Shown piece after piece: positions 1 through 7,790 of a stretch of DNA of 42,373 nucleotides. A program made the position numbers and the translations under genes. The notes under the pieces were generated by a model. It worked only from the letters and a program-made list of their open reading frames with translations, ran no database searches and was not told the origin of the DNA. Every line of letters starts with the position of its first letter. Within the stretch, counting starts at the first letter, position 1. Source of the stretch: Desulfovibrio sp. (GTDB lineage Bacteria; Desulfobacterota; Desulfovibrionia; Desulfovibrionales; Desulfovibrionaceae); contig JAFTCE010000076.1 in the NCBI GenBank assembly GCA_017454855.1, positions 1 through 42,373 on the forward strand, given 5' to 3'.

Positions 1-381
1 TGCGGCAGCCTGCTGGACTGCCTTGGCGAAATCCGAGCCATAGAAGATATTATCGCCCAGCACCAGAGCGCAGCTGTCACCGGCAATGAAATCCTCTCCC
101 AGCAAAAAGGCCTGCGCCAGCCCGTCCGGGCTCGGCTGAACAGTATATGAGATGTTCAGCCCCAGTTGATGCCCATCCTGCAGGAGCGTGCGATAGAGTT
201 CCTGATCCTGCGGCGTCGTGATGATCAGAATATCGCGGATCCCCGCAAGCATGAGCGCGCTCAAAGGGTAGTAGATCATCGGCTTGTCATAGACCGGCAT
301 AAGCTGCTTGGAAACGACCATGGTCAACGGATACAGGCGCGTTCCGGAGCCGCCGGCCAGTATGATACCTTTTTTTACCAA
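1..381 (-). CDS. rfbA: Glucose-1-phosphate thymidylyltransferase, N-terminal part (runs off the window)
   Basis: The minus-strand translation starts [20 protein letters not shown], the nucleotide-binding signature of RfbA/RmlA, and continues with [20 protein letters not shown] and a VLGDNIFYG motif. This enzyme condenses glucose-1-phosphate with dTTP to dTDP-glucose, the first step towards dTDP-L-rhamnose, in the cytoplasm. Only 127 codons are present; the family is usually about 290 residues, so the C-terminus lies beyond base 1. The start is taken as TTG (381-379) because GGAGGTG lies 8 bases upstream on the minus strand and the family begins M(K)KGIILAGG. It is divergent from the polysaccharide locus and has its own promoter (418-446). 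dTDP-rhamnose supply fits the rhamnosyltransferase-like GT2 at 5088-6119. Confidence 0.95.
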   Translation of the reverse strand, partial: MVKKGIILAGGSGTRLYPLTMVVSKQLMPVYDKPMIYYPLSALMLAGIRDILIITTPQDQELYRTLLQDGHQLGLNISYTVQPSPDGLAQAFLLGEDFIAGDSCALVLGDNIFYGSDFAKAVQQAAA

Positions 382-417
382 GAAAAGCACCTCCGCCTAA
401 TAATAATTTCATGAAAT

Positions 418-446
418 ATTTTAGACGATTCGGCCATTGTTGTAAA
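418..446 (-). promoter_or_regulatory. Sigma-70 type promoter for rfbA
   Basis: Read on the minus strand, TTTACA (446-441) and TAAAAT (423-418) are separated by exactly 17 bases. The predicted start is about 410, giving a leader of roughly 30 bases before the TTG start at 381 and its GGAGGTG RBS. Seen directly; activity is inferred. Confidence 0.7.
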
Positions 447-495
447 GGGGATTGACATATTTGGGCACGTCCGTTTCACAAATTCAGCAGCTTAG

Positions 496-524
496 TTGAC
501 ATGATAGGTCAATAGGAATATACA
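496..524 (+). promoter_or_regulatory. Distal sigma-70 promoter of the polysaccharide locus
   Basis: TTGACA (496-501) and TATACA (519-524) have a 17-base spacer. Transcription from here would give a leader of roughly 220 bases before the first gene at 750. That leader also covers the second promoter. Confidence 0.65.
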
Positions 525-672
525 GCGTTCGGAAACAGGAAGTAATTTCGTTTTGGTAAATTTCTTTGAACGCGAGTATAACGAAGTGACAAAGAGGCGT
601 GAATGAGGGAACTGTTTTTATGTGTGCAGCACTTTGCGGCATGGGCCAGATCATACATTGTTATCGCTTTTC

Positions 673-701
673 TTGCCATGTTCCTGCTGTTATGATATAC
701 T
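673..701 (+). promoter_or_regulatory. Proximal extended -10 promoter of the polysaccharide locus
   Basis: TTGCCA (673-678) and TATACT (696-701) have a 17-base spacer, with TG-A directly before the -10, making it an extended -10 promoter. The start would be near 708, about 40 bases before the TTG start at 750. It closely resembles the promoter at 3018-3046 (25 of 32 bases identical, counted from two bases before the -35). Confidence 0.75.
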
Positions 702-749
702 CAAAACAGACTATTTTAACGATGTTTACAGTAAAGGGGTTTGGCACTT

Positions 750-2189
750 TTGAAATGGTTTACAATCTTGGGCAAGGATAAATGGCAGCGCTATCTGCTA
801 CCCCTTATATTTGCGGCTGTCGATTACCTGACTGTGGTGCTGGCTGAGGGGTGTGCCGTGGCACTGCGCAATGCGGTGGATTTTTGGCGGCACTCGCAGT
901 ACGAGATTCCTGATGCTTATGAATACATCTGGGTGCCGTTGACCTTCATTGTCTTTCTGTACCTGATGCACACATATCGTCAGGCTCAGCCTGTGGTGGA
1001 TATGATACGACGCATTTTTTATGCGCTGCTGAACGGTCTGCTGGCCAGTGTGCTGCTGCTGTACTTGCTGAAACTGACGGACAGCGCCTCCCGACTGTTT
1101 TTCGTCTTTTTTGCGGTCTTTGCGCTGCTCTTTCTCTATATAGGGCGCTACGTCCTGTTGAAAGTTTTGAAGCGTTATCAGTATTTCCATGAACCGGTGG
1201 TATTGGTGGGAGCCGGCAGGACGGCAGAGCGGGTACTGCGCTTCTTTGACGGTGATTTGGGGTACCGTTACAATATTCTCGGCATTATTGATGATGACCC
1301 GGTTTCTCAGAGCGTGGCGCAACAGTACCGCTATCTGGGGACCTTTGCCCAAGCGGAGAAACTGGTGCGACGCATCGGTGTCGCAACGGTCATCATCACT
1401 GCTCCAGGGTTGTCACGGGACAAGCTGGCTGGCCTGATTGCCGAGTTGCAGCCCCATGTGCGCAATATTGCCTTTGTGCCTGACCTTATCGGCACTCCCA
1501 TGGCGGATGTGCAGGTGGATGTGCTTTTCAGTGAGGAAATCCTCTTGATGCGGCTGAAGAACAATCTGGCCCGCGCTGGCAATCGTTTTCTGAAGCGTAT
1601 CTTTGATCTGGTGGCGACTGTCCTGGGCGGCATTGTGTTGTCGCCCTTCCTGCTGGCACTGGCTGTAATGGTAGCCATTGACAACCATGGCAGGGTCATC
1701 TTCGCCCATCGACGCGTCGGGCGCGGCGGCAGGGAATTTCCTTGCTACAAATTTCAAACCATGGTACCTGACGCGCAGGAGCGTCTGCAGGAATATCTGG
1801 CCGCGAATCCCGAGGCGCGCAGGGAGTGGGAAGAAAACTTCAAGTTGACGAATGATCCCCGTGTCACGAAGTTGGGTGCCTTCCTCCGGAAGACTAGCCT
1901 CGATGAGCTGCCTCAGCTCTGGAACGTCATTGTAGGTGATATGAGCCTGGTGGGACCTCGCCCCATCGTGCAGGCAGAGGTACCGCGTTACCATGAGAAT
2001 ATCCGGGAATACTATATGGTCCGGCCGGGCATTACCGGTATGTGGCAAGCTTCGGGGCGCAGCGATACTACTTATGAGGAACGGGTTGCCATGGATACCT
2101 GGTATGTGCGCAATTGGTCTGTATGGATTGATTTGGTGTACCTGTTCAAGACCTTCAAAGCCGTATTTGTCGGTAAAGGGGCATATTGA
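750..2189 (+). CDS. Undecaprenyl-phosphate sugar-1-phosphate transferase (WbaP/polyprenyl glycosylphosphotransferase family)
   Basis: This membrane enzyme would start repeat-unit synthesis by moving a sugar-1-phosphate onto undecaprenyl phosphate. The 479-residue protein has several N-terminal membrane segments (about residues 15-135), then a Rossmann-like domain beginning VVLVGAGRTAERVL near residue 150, and a C-terminal bacterial sugar transferase domain from about residue 278. That domain carries the family motifs KLTNDPRVTKLGAFLRKTSL, DELPQLWNV, GDMSLVGPRP and RPGITGMWQ. The length is normal for WbaP-like enzymes. Of the two in-frame TTG codons, the one at 750 is preferred because AAAGGGG (733-739) lies 10 bases upstream, while the one at 741 nearly touches the RBS. 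The donor sugar cannot be read from the sequence. First gene of the locus, served by promoters at 496 and 673. Confidence 0.93.
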   Translation: MKWFTILGKDKWQRYLLPLIFAAVDYLTVVLAEGCAVALRNAVDFWRHSQYEIPDAYEYIWVPLTFIVFLYLMHTYRQAQPVVDMIRRIFYALLNGLLASVLLLYLLKLTDSASRLFFVFFAVFALLFLYIGRYVLLKVLKRYQYFHEPVVLVGAGRTAERVLRFFDGDLGYRYNILGIIDDDPVSQSVAQQYRYLGTFAQAEKLVRRIGVATVIITAPGLSRDKLAGLIAELQPHVRNIAFVPDLIGTPMADVQVDVLFSEEILLMRLKNNLARAGNRFLKRIFDLVATVLGGIVLSPFLLALAVMVAIDNHGRVIFAHRRVGRGGREFPCYKFQTMVPDAQERLQEYLAANPEARREWEENFKLTNDPRVTKLGAFLRKTSLDELPQLWNVIVGDMSLVGPRPIVQAEVPRYHENIREYYMVRPGITGMWQASGRSDTTYEERVAMDTWYVRNWSVWIDLVYLFKTFKAVFVGKGAY

Positions 2190-2232
2190 TTGGAATGAGT
2201 ACTGAAGTACTTGATTAAAGGGGTAGTTGCAC

Positions 2233-2994
2233 TTGGATATCAAGGTCATGGTGGCGGCGCATAAGCCTTACTGGATGCCGTCGGATGGTGTTTACTTGCC
2301 TGTGCAGGTCGGTGCGGCGGGCAAGGAGAGCATAGATGCGGCTTGGCAGCGGGATGATGAAGGGCAAAATATTTCCCACCTCAATCCCTACTACTGCGAG
2401 CTTACGGCACTTTATTGGGCCTGGAAAAATCTGGAGGCGGACTATATAGGGCTCTGCCACTATCGGCGCTATTTCGGGCGCAGCATCTTTCGCGGCTCGT
2501 TGGAACAGAAGCGCGGGGCGATTTTCTCGCGGGCGGACTATGAGCGTTTGCTGGCAGAGACGGATGTCATCGTCCCGAAGAAGCGCAACTACTACATCGA
2601 GACGGTCTACAGCCAGTATGCCCATGCCCATCGTGCCAGCGACTTGGAGGATATCAAAGGCATCATCGAGCAAAGGTGCCCGGAGTACCTGCCGGCTTGG
2701 GACAAGGTGATGCACGGGCGTCGGGTGCACATCCTGAATATGTTTGTTATGAACAAGGAAAATTTCCGTGCCTATTGCGAGTGGTTGTTCCCCATCATAG
2801 ATGAGTTTGCCAGCCACTTTGATTTGGCAGATCCTTACGCCTCACGGCTTTTTGGCTTCCCTGCGGAAAGGCTGTTTAACGTTTGGCTGGAAAAGCAAGG
2901 GCTGCGGGAGGCCGAGGTGCCCATTGTCATGTTGGAGCCGGTGAACTGGCTGAAGAAGGGCGGGGCGTTTTTGCGAAGGAAGTTTGGCGTGTGA
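2233..2994 (+). CDS. DUF4422 family glycosyltransferase-like protein
   Basis: A 253-residue soluble protein with the DUF4422 signature set: VAAHKPYWMP near the N-terminus, DDEGQNISHLNPYYCELTAL, GLCHYRRYF and a C-terminal ERLFNVWLEKQG. DUF4422 proteins occur in capsule and exopolysaccharide clusters and are generally treated as cytoplasmic glycosyltransferases; donor and acceptor are unknown here. The TTG at 2233 is chosen over the TTG at 2227 because AAAGGGG (2217-2223) then has a 9-base spacing. It follows the sugar-phosphate transferase after 43 bases and is probably cotranscribed. A second copy of this domain forms the C-terminal half of the protein at 38117-39598. Confidence 0.85.
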   Translation: MDIKVMVAAHKPYWMPSDGVYLPVQVGAAGKESIDAAWQRDDEGQNISHLNPYYCELTALYWAWKNLEADYIGLCHYRRYFGRSIFRGSLEQKRGAIFSRADYERLLAETDVIVPKKRNYYIETVYSQYAHAHRASDLEDIKGIIEQRCPEYLPAWDKVMHGRRVHILNMFVMNKENFRAYCEWLFPIIDEFASHFDLADPYASRLFGFPAERLFNVWLEKQGLREAEVPIVMLEPVNWLKKGGAFLRRKFGV

Positions 2995-3017
2995 ATCTGC
3001 AAAATGTGCAGCCCTTC

Positions 3018-3046
3018 TTGCCTTGCTGTACCTGTTATGCTATACT
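3018..3046 (+). promoter_or_regulatory. Internal extended -10 promoter before the GT2 genes
   Basis: TTGCCT (3018-3023) and TATACT (3041-3046) have a 17-base spacer with TG-C preceding the -10. From 3016 to 3047 it matches the 671-702 promoter closely, including the block CTGTTATGnTATACT. It lies between the stop at 2994 and the start at 3116, so genes from 3116 on can be transcribed independently of the first two. Confidence 0.72.
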
Positions 3047-3115
3047 ACTCCAAGCAGATCACGTTATGGACGATATGCCGCAGATTATGCAGTCATCGAA
3101 AGAGGGGAGTTTGCT

Positions 3116-4087
3116 TTGGTGAATGTCGCTGACGGGAACAGAATTGCAGTCTTGATACCATGTTATAACGAAGCACAGACCATAGGCAAGGTGATAAGCG
3201 ACTATCGCAGGGTTCTGCCAGAAGCGGATATATACGTGTATGACAACAATTCCACGGACAATACAGCAGAACTGGCATTGGAAGCGGGTGCCATTGTCCG
3301 ATATGAATATCGTCAGGGCAAAGGCAATGTAATTCGCTCCATGTTTCGTGATGTAGATGCGGATTGCTATTTGATGATTGATGGCGATGATACTTATCCG
3401 GCAGAGAATGCTCGGGAGATGTGCGATATGGTATTGTCTCGTAAGGCGGATATGGTAATTGGTGACAGGCTCTCATCTACATATTTTGAGGAAAACAAAC
3501 GAAGGTTCCATGGTATGGGCAATCTGTTGGTGAGGAAGTGCATTAATACTATTTGGGGTAGAGGAGCAAGGAAACCTATCTTGGATGTCATGACGGGATA
3601 TCGGGCATTCAGCCATCTGTTCGCTAAGACATTCCCCGTACTTTCTCAGGGGTTCGAGATAGAAACGGAAATGACGATTCATGCATTGGATAAAAATTTG
3701 TTGGTAAAAAGTCTGCCGGTTGAATATCGTGACAGACCCAGCGGCAGTGAGAGCAAATTGAATACCTATACTGATGGTGTCAGGGTGCTGCTGACCATAT
3801 TCAATCTCTATCGGGATTATCGGCCGCTTTCTTTTTTCGGTATACTGGCCGTCTGGTTGTGCTTGGCGTCGGTTATTCTTTTTGTGCCGGTCTTGCTTGA
3901 GTATGTCAAAACAGGTTTGGTTCCGCGTATACCAACTTTAGTGGTGAGTGCATTTGTGATGCTGGCATCACTGCTGTCGTTTATGTGCGGCTTGCTTTTA
4001 GATACCACGGCTAAGATGAACAGAAAGAATTTTGAGCTGTACCTAAATATGATGTCTGCTCAGATGCGACATAATGATTCAGCATAA
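3116..4087 (+). CDS. GT2 polyprenol-phosphate glycosyltransferase (DPM1/GtrB-like)
   Basis: The 323-residue protein begins a GT2 fold with IAVLIPCYNEAQTIGKVI and has VYDNNSTDNT, a DGDDTYP metal/nucleotide-sugar site (D89-x-D91) and a MTGYRAFS segment typical of dolichol-phosphate-mannose-synthase-like enzymes. Two C-terminal membrane segments follow (about residues 238-262 and 280-302), as in GtrB/DPM-like enzymes that load a sugar onto a polyprenyl phosphate at the inner membrane. The open frame extends upstream to 2984, but that stretch includes the promoter; TTG 3116 is supported by AGAGGGG 8 bases upstream, with GTG 3119 as an alternative. A lipid-linked sugar donor would suit the GT-C-like proteins further downstream (inference). 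Confidence 0.86.
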   Translation: MVNVADGNRIAVLIPCYNEAQTIGKVISDYRRVLPEADIYVYDNNSTDNTAELALEAGAIVRYEYRQGKGNVIRSMFRDVDADCYLMIDGDDTYPAENAREMCDMVLSRKADMVIGDRLSSTYFEENKRRFHGMGNLLVRKCINTIWGRGARKPILDVMTGYRAFSHLFAKTFPVLSQGFEIETEMTIHALDKNLLVKSLPVEYRDRPSGSESKLNTYTDGVRVLLTIFNLYRDYRPLSFFGILAVWLCLASVILFVPVLLEYVKTGLVPRIPTLVVSAFVMLASLLSFMCGLLLDTTAKMNRKNFELYLNMMSAQMRHNDSA

Positions 4088-4119
4088 AAATGTGATCCAA
4101 AACTGAGGGTACTGATTAA

Positions 4120-5091
4120 ATGGATGCGACAATTAACAGAAAGCTTACGAAAACTGGCGACATTGCCCAGATTGCAGTAGTGGTTGTTACTTACAACCGG
4201 TGCCAGTTGCTGCTGGAGAATATTGAAGCTTTGCGGGAACAGGACTTCTGCGAAAGATATGATGTTTTGATCATTGATAATGCCAGCACGGATGGCACGC
4301 AGGACGAGGTAAAGGCACTGCTTGAAAAAGAAACAGAAGCGTCAGGGCTTATGCGACTGAAATATCAGAATACGGGCGCCAATCTTGGCGGTGCGGGAGG
4401 ATTCCAGTATGGCGTCAGGTGGGCAGTTGAGCATGGGTATGAGTATATATGGCTGATGGATGATGATTGTTTGCCGAGGCCGGATGCTTTAACTGCTTTG
4501 ACTACGGCGGGAAAGAAAGCCGGGAATTTTGGCTGGCTGTCCAGCAAAGCACTGTGGAAGGACGGCAGCCTTTGCGCCATGAATGTTCAAAAGCAAAGTT
4601 TGCTTAAGAAAGTAGAGGATTTTGAATCGGAGTTATCCCCGGCGATCATGGCGACTTTTGTGTCACTTTTTCTATCAGCAGATATGGTGCGAGAGGTAGG
4701 CTTGCCAATCAAAGAGTTCTTCATCTGGTCCGATGATTTCGAGTATACACGACGCATATCGCGCCTTTATCCCTGTTATGTATGCAATCATAGTGTGGTC
4801 TTGCATAAAACCGCTTCAAATGTCGGCTCTAATATTGCGATGGATTCCCTGCAAAGATTGCCTCGCTATGGCTATATGTATCGCAATGAGTTCTACTTGT
4901 ACAGGCGAGAGGGCGTGAAGGGGCTGGCATATCAGGCGGCGCGCGTGGTGTACCATATTCTGCGCATACTTAGGGATGCACCCTCGCATAGGGGAGCAAG
5001 GCTGGCGTGCTTGCTTAAATCGGTATGCAAAGGGTTTGCCTTTCATCCGAATATTGAATTTCCGTGCAGTTCGGTGGAGCAGAAATCATGA
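4120..5091 (+). CDS. GT2 glycosyltransferase, galactofuranosyl/rhamnosyl-transferase-like
   Basis: A 323-residue cytoplasmic GT2 enzyme. The N-terminus has VVVVTYNRCQLLLENIEAL, then IIDNASTDGT, a glycine-rich NLGGAGGFQYG, and the acidic site WLMDDDCLP with D114-D116. A later FFIWSDDFEYTRR motif and a C-terminal H(K) segment resemble the GlfT2/WsaF-type subgroup of GT2 enzymes that often transfer galactofuranose or rhamnose, so this is the best guess without certainty. A GAGGG element about 10 bases before ATG 4120 supports the start. It lies 32 bases after the previous gene and overlaps the next by four bases (ATGA at 5088-5091), so translational coupling is likely. Confidence 0.85.
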   Translation: MDATINRKLTKTGDIAQIAVVVVTYNRCQLLLENIEALREQDFCERYDVLIIDNASTDGTQDEVKALLEKETEASGLMRLKYQNTGANLGGAGGFQYGVRWAVEHGYEYIWLMDDDCLPRPDALTALTTAGKKAGNFGWLSSKALWKDGSLCAMNVQKQSLLKKVEDFESELSPAIMATFVSLFLSADMVREVGLPIKEFFIWSDDFEYTRRISRLYPCYVCNHSVVLHKTASNVGSNIAMDSLQRLPRYGYMYRNEFYLYRREGVKGLAYQAARVVYHILRILRDAPSHRGARLACLLKSVCKGFAFHPNIEFPCSSVEQKS

Positions 5092-6119
5092 TTCATGCGG
5101 AAAAGACAAAGCAGTTGAAAGTGGTTGTTCTCATGTGCACCTATAACGGCGCGCATTATATAAACGAGCAATTGGAGTCGATTTTTCAACAGACCAGACC
5201 CGTGGACGAAGTTTTGATCGCGGATGATGGTTCGACAGACAATACGGTAGAAATTATCAAGCGTTTTATACAGGAAAAGGAACTGTCTGGCTGGCACATA
5301 TTTGTCAATCAGCATAATTTGGGCTGGAAACGGAATTTTTTTAGCTTGATGAAAAGGGCGGAAGGAGATGTGTTCTTATTCAGCGACCAGGATGATTTCT
5401 GGGCGCTTGAGCGCGTGGATAAGACTTTGGCGCTTTTTGATGCGCATCCGGATATAGAATGCTTGGTCTGCCGCTGGCTTCAAGTCGATGATGAGGGCAA
5501 GGCGCTGCCGTCACATGCGTCGAATTATACGGGCAGATTGTGGCAGGCAGATGTTTATTTTGACATCAATTCAGGCGAGCGTCAGAGCGGTTGCCTGATG
5601 GCCTATCGAGACGGCTTGAATCAATTGGTATTGCAGGGAGTGCAGTTTGCGGACAGCGAGGCATTTCCTGCGCATGACGTCGTTGTCAGCCGTTATGCTT
5701 TCTTTGCGGGCGGGCTTTACTTCATCGATGAAGCCTGGCACAATCATCGTTTTCACGGAGGCAATGCTTCGGTCAGCTTCGAGGAGGCAGAGGGGGTCAA
5801 AGGCGGTTGGAGCCTGGCGGGCAGATTGGCGTATTGTGAGGAGGAGCTTCAAGCGCTGTCAAGCCTATGTGCCCTTTGGAGGCCAAAAGGCATTGACTGT
5901 AACGCCGTTGAGAGGGCGAGTGATTGGAATGCCGCGCGGGCAGAATTTTTGAAGCATGGGCATCTGCGTGACTTATGGCGTGCTCTGGGCGGTTGCCGGT
6001 GGCATAAACGCGCCTTGGTGCAGGTGATAGGCGATTGCTGCTATCGCTGGCATGTTGAGAAAGCAGCGGGGAAATTTTCTCGTGCCTGGCTTTTGTTTCG
6101 CCGTTGTCTGGGGCGCTGA
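5088..6119 (+). CDS. GT2 glycosyltransferase, rhamnosyltransferase-like
   Basis: A 343-residue GT2 enzyme with VVLMCTYNGAHYINEQLESI, IADDGSTDNT and the FSDQDDFW site (D100-Q-D102-D103). The F-S-D-Q-D-D-x-W variant is common among bacterial rhamnosyltransferases (RfbN/WbbL-like subgroup), which fits rfbA at the left edge; substrate is inference. ATG 5088 is chosen over the upstream GTG 5064 because GGTGGAG (5072-5078) is correctly spaced and the ATG forms an ATGA overlap with the preceding stop. The C-terminal third is rich in Arg, Trp and Cys, has no membrane segment and is less clearly conserved. Confidence 0.87.
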   Translation: MIHAEKTKQLKVVVLMCTYNGAHYINEQLESIFQQTRPVDEVLIADDGSTDNTVEIIKRFIQEKELSGWHIFVNQHNLGWKRNFFSLMKRAEGDVFLFSDQDDFWALERVDKTLALFDAHPDIECLVCRWLQVDDEGKALPSHASNYTGRLWQADVYFDINSGERQSGCLMAYRDGLNQLVLQGVQFADSEAFPAHDVVVSRYAFFAGGLYFIDEAWHNHRFHGGNASVSFEEAEGVKGGWSLAGRLAYCEEELQALSSLCALWRPKGIDCNAVERASDWNAARAEFLKHGHLRDLWRALGGCRWHKRALVQVIGDCCYRWHVEKAAGKFSRAWLLFRRCLGR

Positions 6120-6159
6120 AGAGAACGATTAGGTAGTAAGGAGATAGTATACGGTAAGC

Positions 6160-7749
6160 ATGTATAAAAAATTTTGTTATATGTGCCTGACTTTTTCGCT
6201 GATTTTATTGCTGGCAGCAGGCTTATTCAATGTAGTAGTGGATCCTTATGGCGTCTGGGATGTCTGCAGGATTGCAGGCTTCAATATGGGTTCGACCAAG
6301 TCGGAACAGACGGAGTACATGTTGAAACCCATAGAAGTAGCTAGGCAACGCCCGGATACTATTTTCCTTGGTACCTCGCAGGTTATGTATGCCCTTGATA
6401 TGGAAGCCTATGAGAGTGCCACAGGGAAAAGGGCATATAATTTTGGGGAGCGGGGCGCTGCGTTATATGAGAGCCGACGGTCATTGGAACATGCATTGGC
6501 TGTAGACCCGGAGCTAAAAGAGGTCTACTTTGGTCTGACCTATGAGAAGTTTGTGGATGGAGATCATCTTGATGTGATGCGCGTCAGGCCTTGGTTTCAG
6601 GAAATTGAAAGCCAGATTGGCTCTGCTTATGTGGTTCCTGTGGTTATAGCGAAAACCGTGTTTTCATGGCAAGCACTGAAGGACAGCACGAGCACTATCG
6701 TAGAAAACCAGCGCTTTCACTGGGAGCATCCGCGTTATGTCAAGGGGCGTCCCTGTGATGATAATTTGCTGGAATTCAATCTCAGGGAACATAGGCAGTT
6801 CAACCATACGCTGAAGGTTTTACAGAGAGATGGTGTTTTTACAGGAACTTACATCGATGAGGATGCGATGGCAGAGTTGCGCAATATCGTCAGGCTTTGC
6901 CGTGAACACGAGCTGAAGTTGACCATGTTCATACCTCCTGTACACGCTAGGTGCTTTGAGGCAAGATCATCTGCATGGAATGTTTATGAGGATTGGCTCC
7001 GTGAGGTGGTTAGCATATATCCGGTGTTGGATTTTTCAGGCTATGATGATATTACCATGTCAGAGGCTGCTGCTGGGCAAGTGGTGTCAGATACTAATCC
7101 GTATTTTTGGGATGTTGCGCATGGCAAGGCAATTCTGAGCGAGAAGATACTGCCTGATTTGTTGGGAGGCTTGGAGTCCCAGCCCGCTTGGGGAACTTGG
7201 GTGACTCCTGAAAATGTGGAGGCAAGGCTTTCTCAGTTGCGTCAAGAAATGTTGGCATGGGAGGAGAATCATCCTGAGAGCGTAGAAGAAAATCTGTATT
7301 ACGCATCCTTTTCGACGCGTATTCCTGATGTTTTGAATAACGTGGAAATGTGGGCAGGCCTGGAGGCGGTGATGATTGAAGGCAACAGTGTCGGACAGGG
7401 CGGCACAGTGAAGTTACGCCAATCCGAGGCATTGGATGTTTGTGGGGTGATATGGGGGCAGTCTGAAGGGTTGGCAGTGATGTATGCCCTTCTTGAAAGC
7501 AACTGTGGAGCGCACCTGTATGCCTTGGCAGAGCCTGCTTATATATCGCAGGCTGAGCGTGTCTTTGGCAGCAGTGCCTTGGCTAACAGAGGGTTCCGTG
7601 TCATGGAGCGCCTGTGGGATGTCCCGCCAGGTTCCTATCAACTGTGCTTGGTGGGGGTAACTGCCAGCGGGCAGGTGCTTCGGTCAGGGAATTTATGTAC
7701 GTTAGAACTCAGAGAAGCTGCAATAGATGCGCAAAAGGTAACGATGTGA
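6160..7749 (+). CDS. Membrane-anchored SGNH-hydrolase-like protein of unknown substrate
   Basis: A 529-residue protein with a single N-terminal membrane segment (about residues 4-27) followed by VVVDPYGVW, so most of it should face the periplasm. TIFLGTSQVMYALD puts a candidate nucleophile at S73 in a G-T-S context, and FWDVAHGKAIL gives a D318-x-x-H321 pair: the block I and block V pattern of SGNH/AlgX/DltD-like acyl esterases and acyltransferases. The C-terminal ~200 residues look like a beta-rich accessory domain and were not recognised. Position in a polysaccharide locus suggests addition or removal of acyl groups on the glycan (inference). AAGGAGA lies about 15 bases before ATG 6160, a rather long spacing. 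It could partner the MBOAT at 20811. Confidence 0.6.
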   Translation: MYKKFCYMCLTFSLILLLAAGLFNVVVDPYGVWDVCRIAGFNMGSTKSEQTEYMLKPIEVARQRPDTIFLGTSQVMYALDMEAYESATGKRAYNFGERGAALYESRRSLEHALAVDPELKEVYFGLTYEKFVDGDHLDVMRVRPWFQEIESQIGSAYVVPVVIAKTVFSWQALKDSTSTIVENQRFHWEHPRYVKGRPCDDNLLEFNLREHRQFNHTLKVLQRDGVFTGTYIDEDAMAELRNIVRLCREHELKLTMFIPPVHARCFEARSSAWNVYEDWLREVVSIYPVLDFSGYDDITMSEAAAGQVVSDTNPYFWDVAHGKAILSEKILPDLLGGLESQPAWGTWVTPENVEARLSQLRQEMLAWEENHPESVEENLYYASFSTRIPDVLNNVEMWAGLEAVMIEGNSVGQGGTVKLRQSEALDVCGVIWGQSEGLAVMYALLESNCGAHLYALAEPAYISQAERVFGSSALANRGFRVMERLWDVPPGSYQLCLVGVTASGQVLRSGNLCTLELREAAIDAQKVTM

Positions 7750-7790
7750 TTCCTTGAACAGTTGATCGTAGAAGGATGTGAAAAAGTATT

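Larger units (their letters stand above)
382..749. promoter_or_regulatory. Divergent intergenic region between rfbA and the polysaccharide locus
   Basis: These 368 bases hold no convincing gene. They contain the minus-strand rfbA promoter (418-446) and two good plus-strand promoters (496-524 and 673-701). A weaker plus-strand candidate, TTGGTA (553-558) with TATAAC (577-582), has an 18-base spacer. The short ORF at 599-781 has no family resemblance and overlaps the promoter at 673, so it is not called. No rho-independent terminator or JUMPstart/ops-like element was recognised. Confidence 0.6.

Noticed and set aside
599..781. Short plus-strand frame of 60 codons upstream of the first polysaccharide gene
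   Set aside because: It overlaps the promoter at 673-701 and the true gene start, and has no recognisable protein features.
2984..3115. N-terminal extension of the GT2 protein starting at 3116
   Set aside because: The extension overlaps the preceding stop and includes a good promoter; the family begins just after the TTG at 3116, which has its own RBS.
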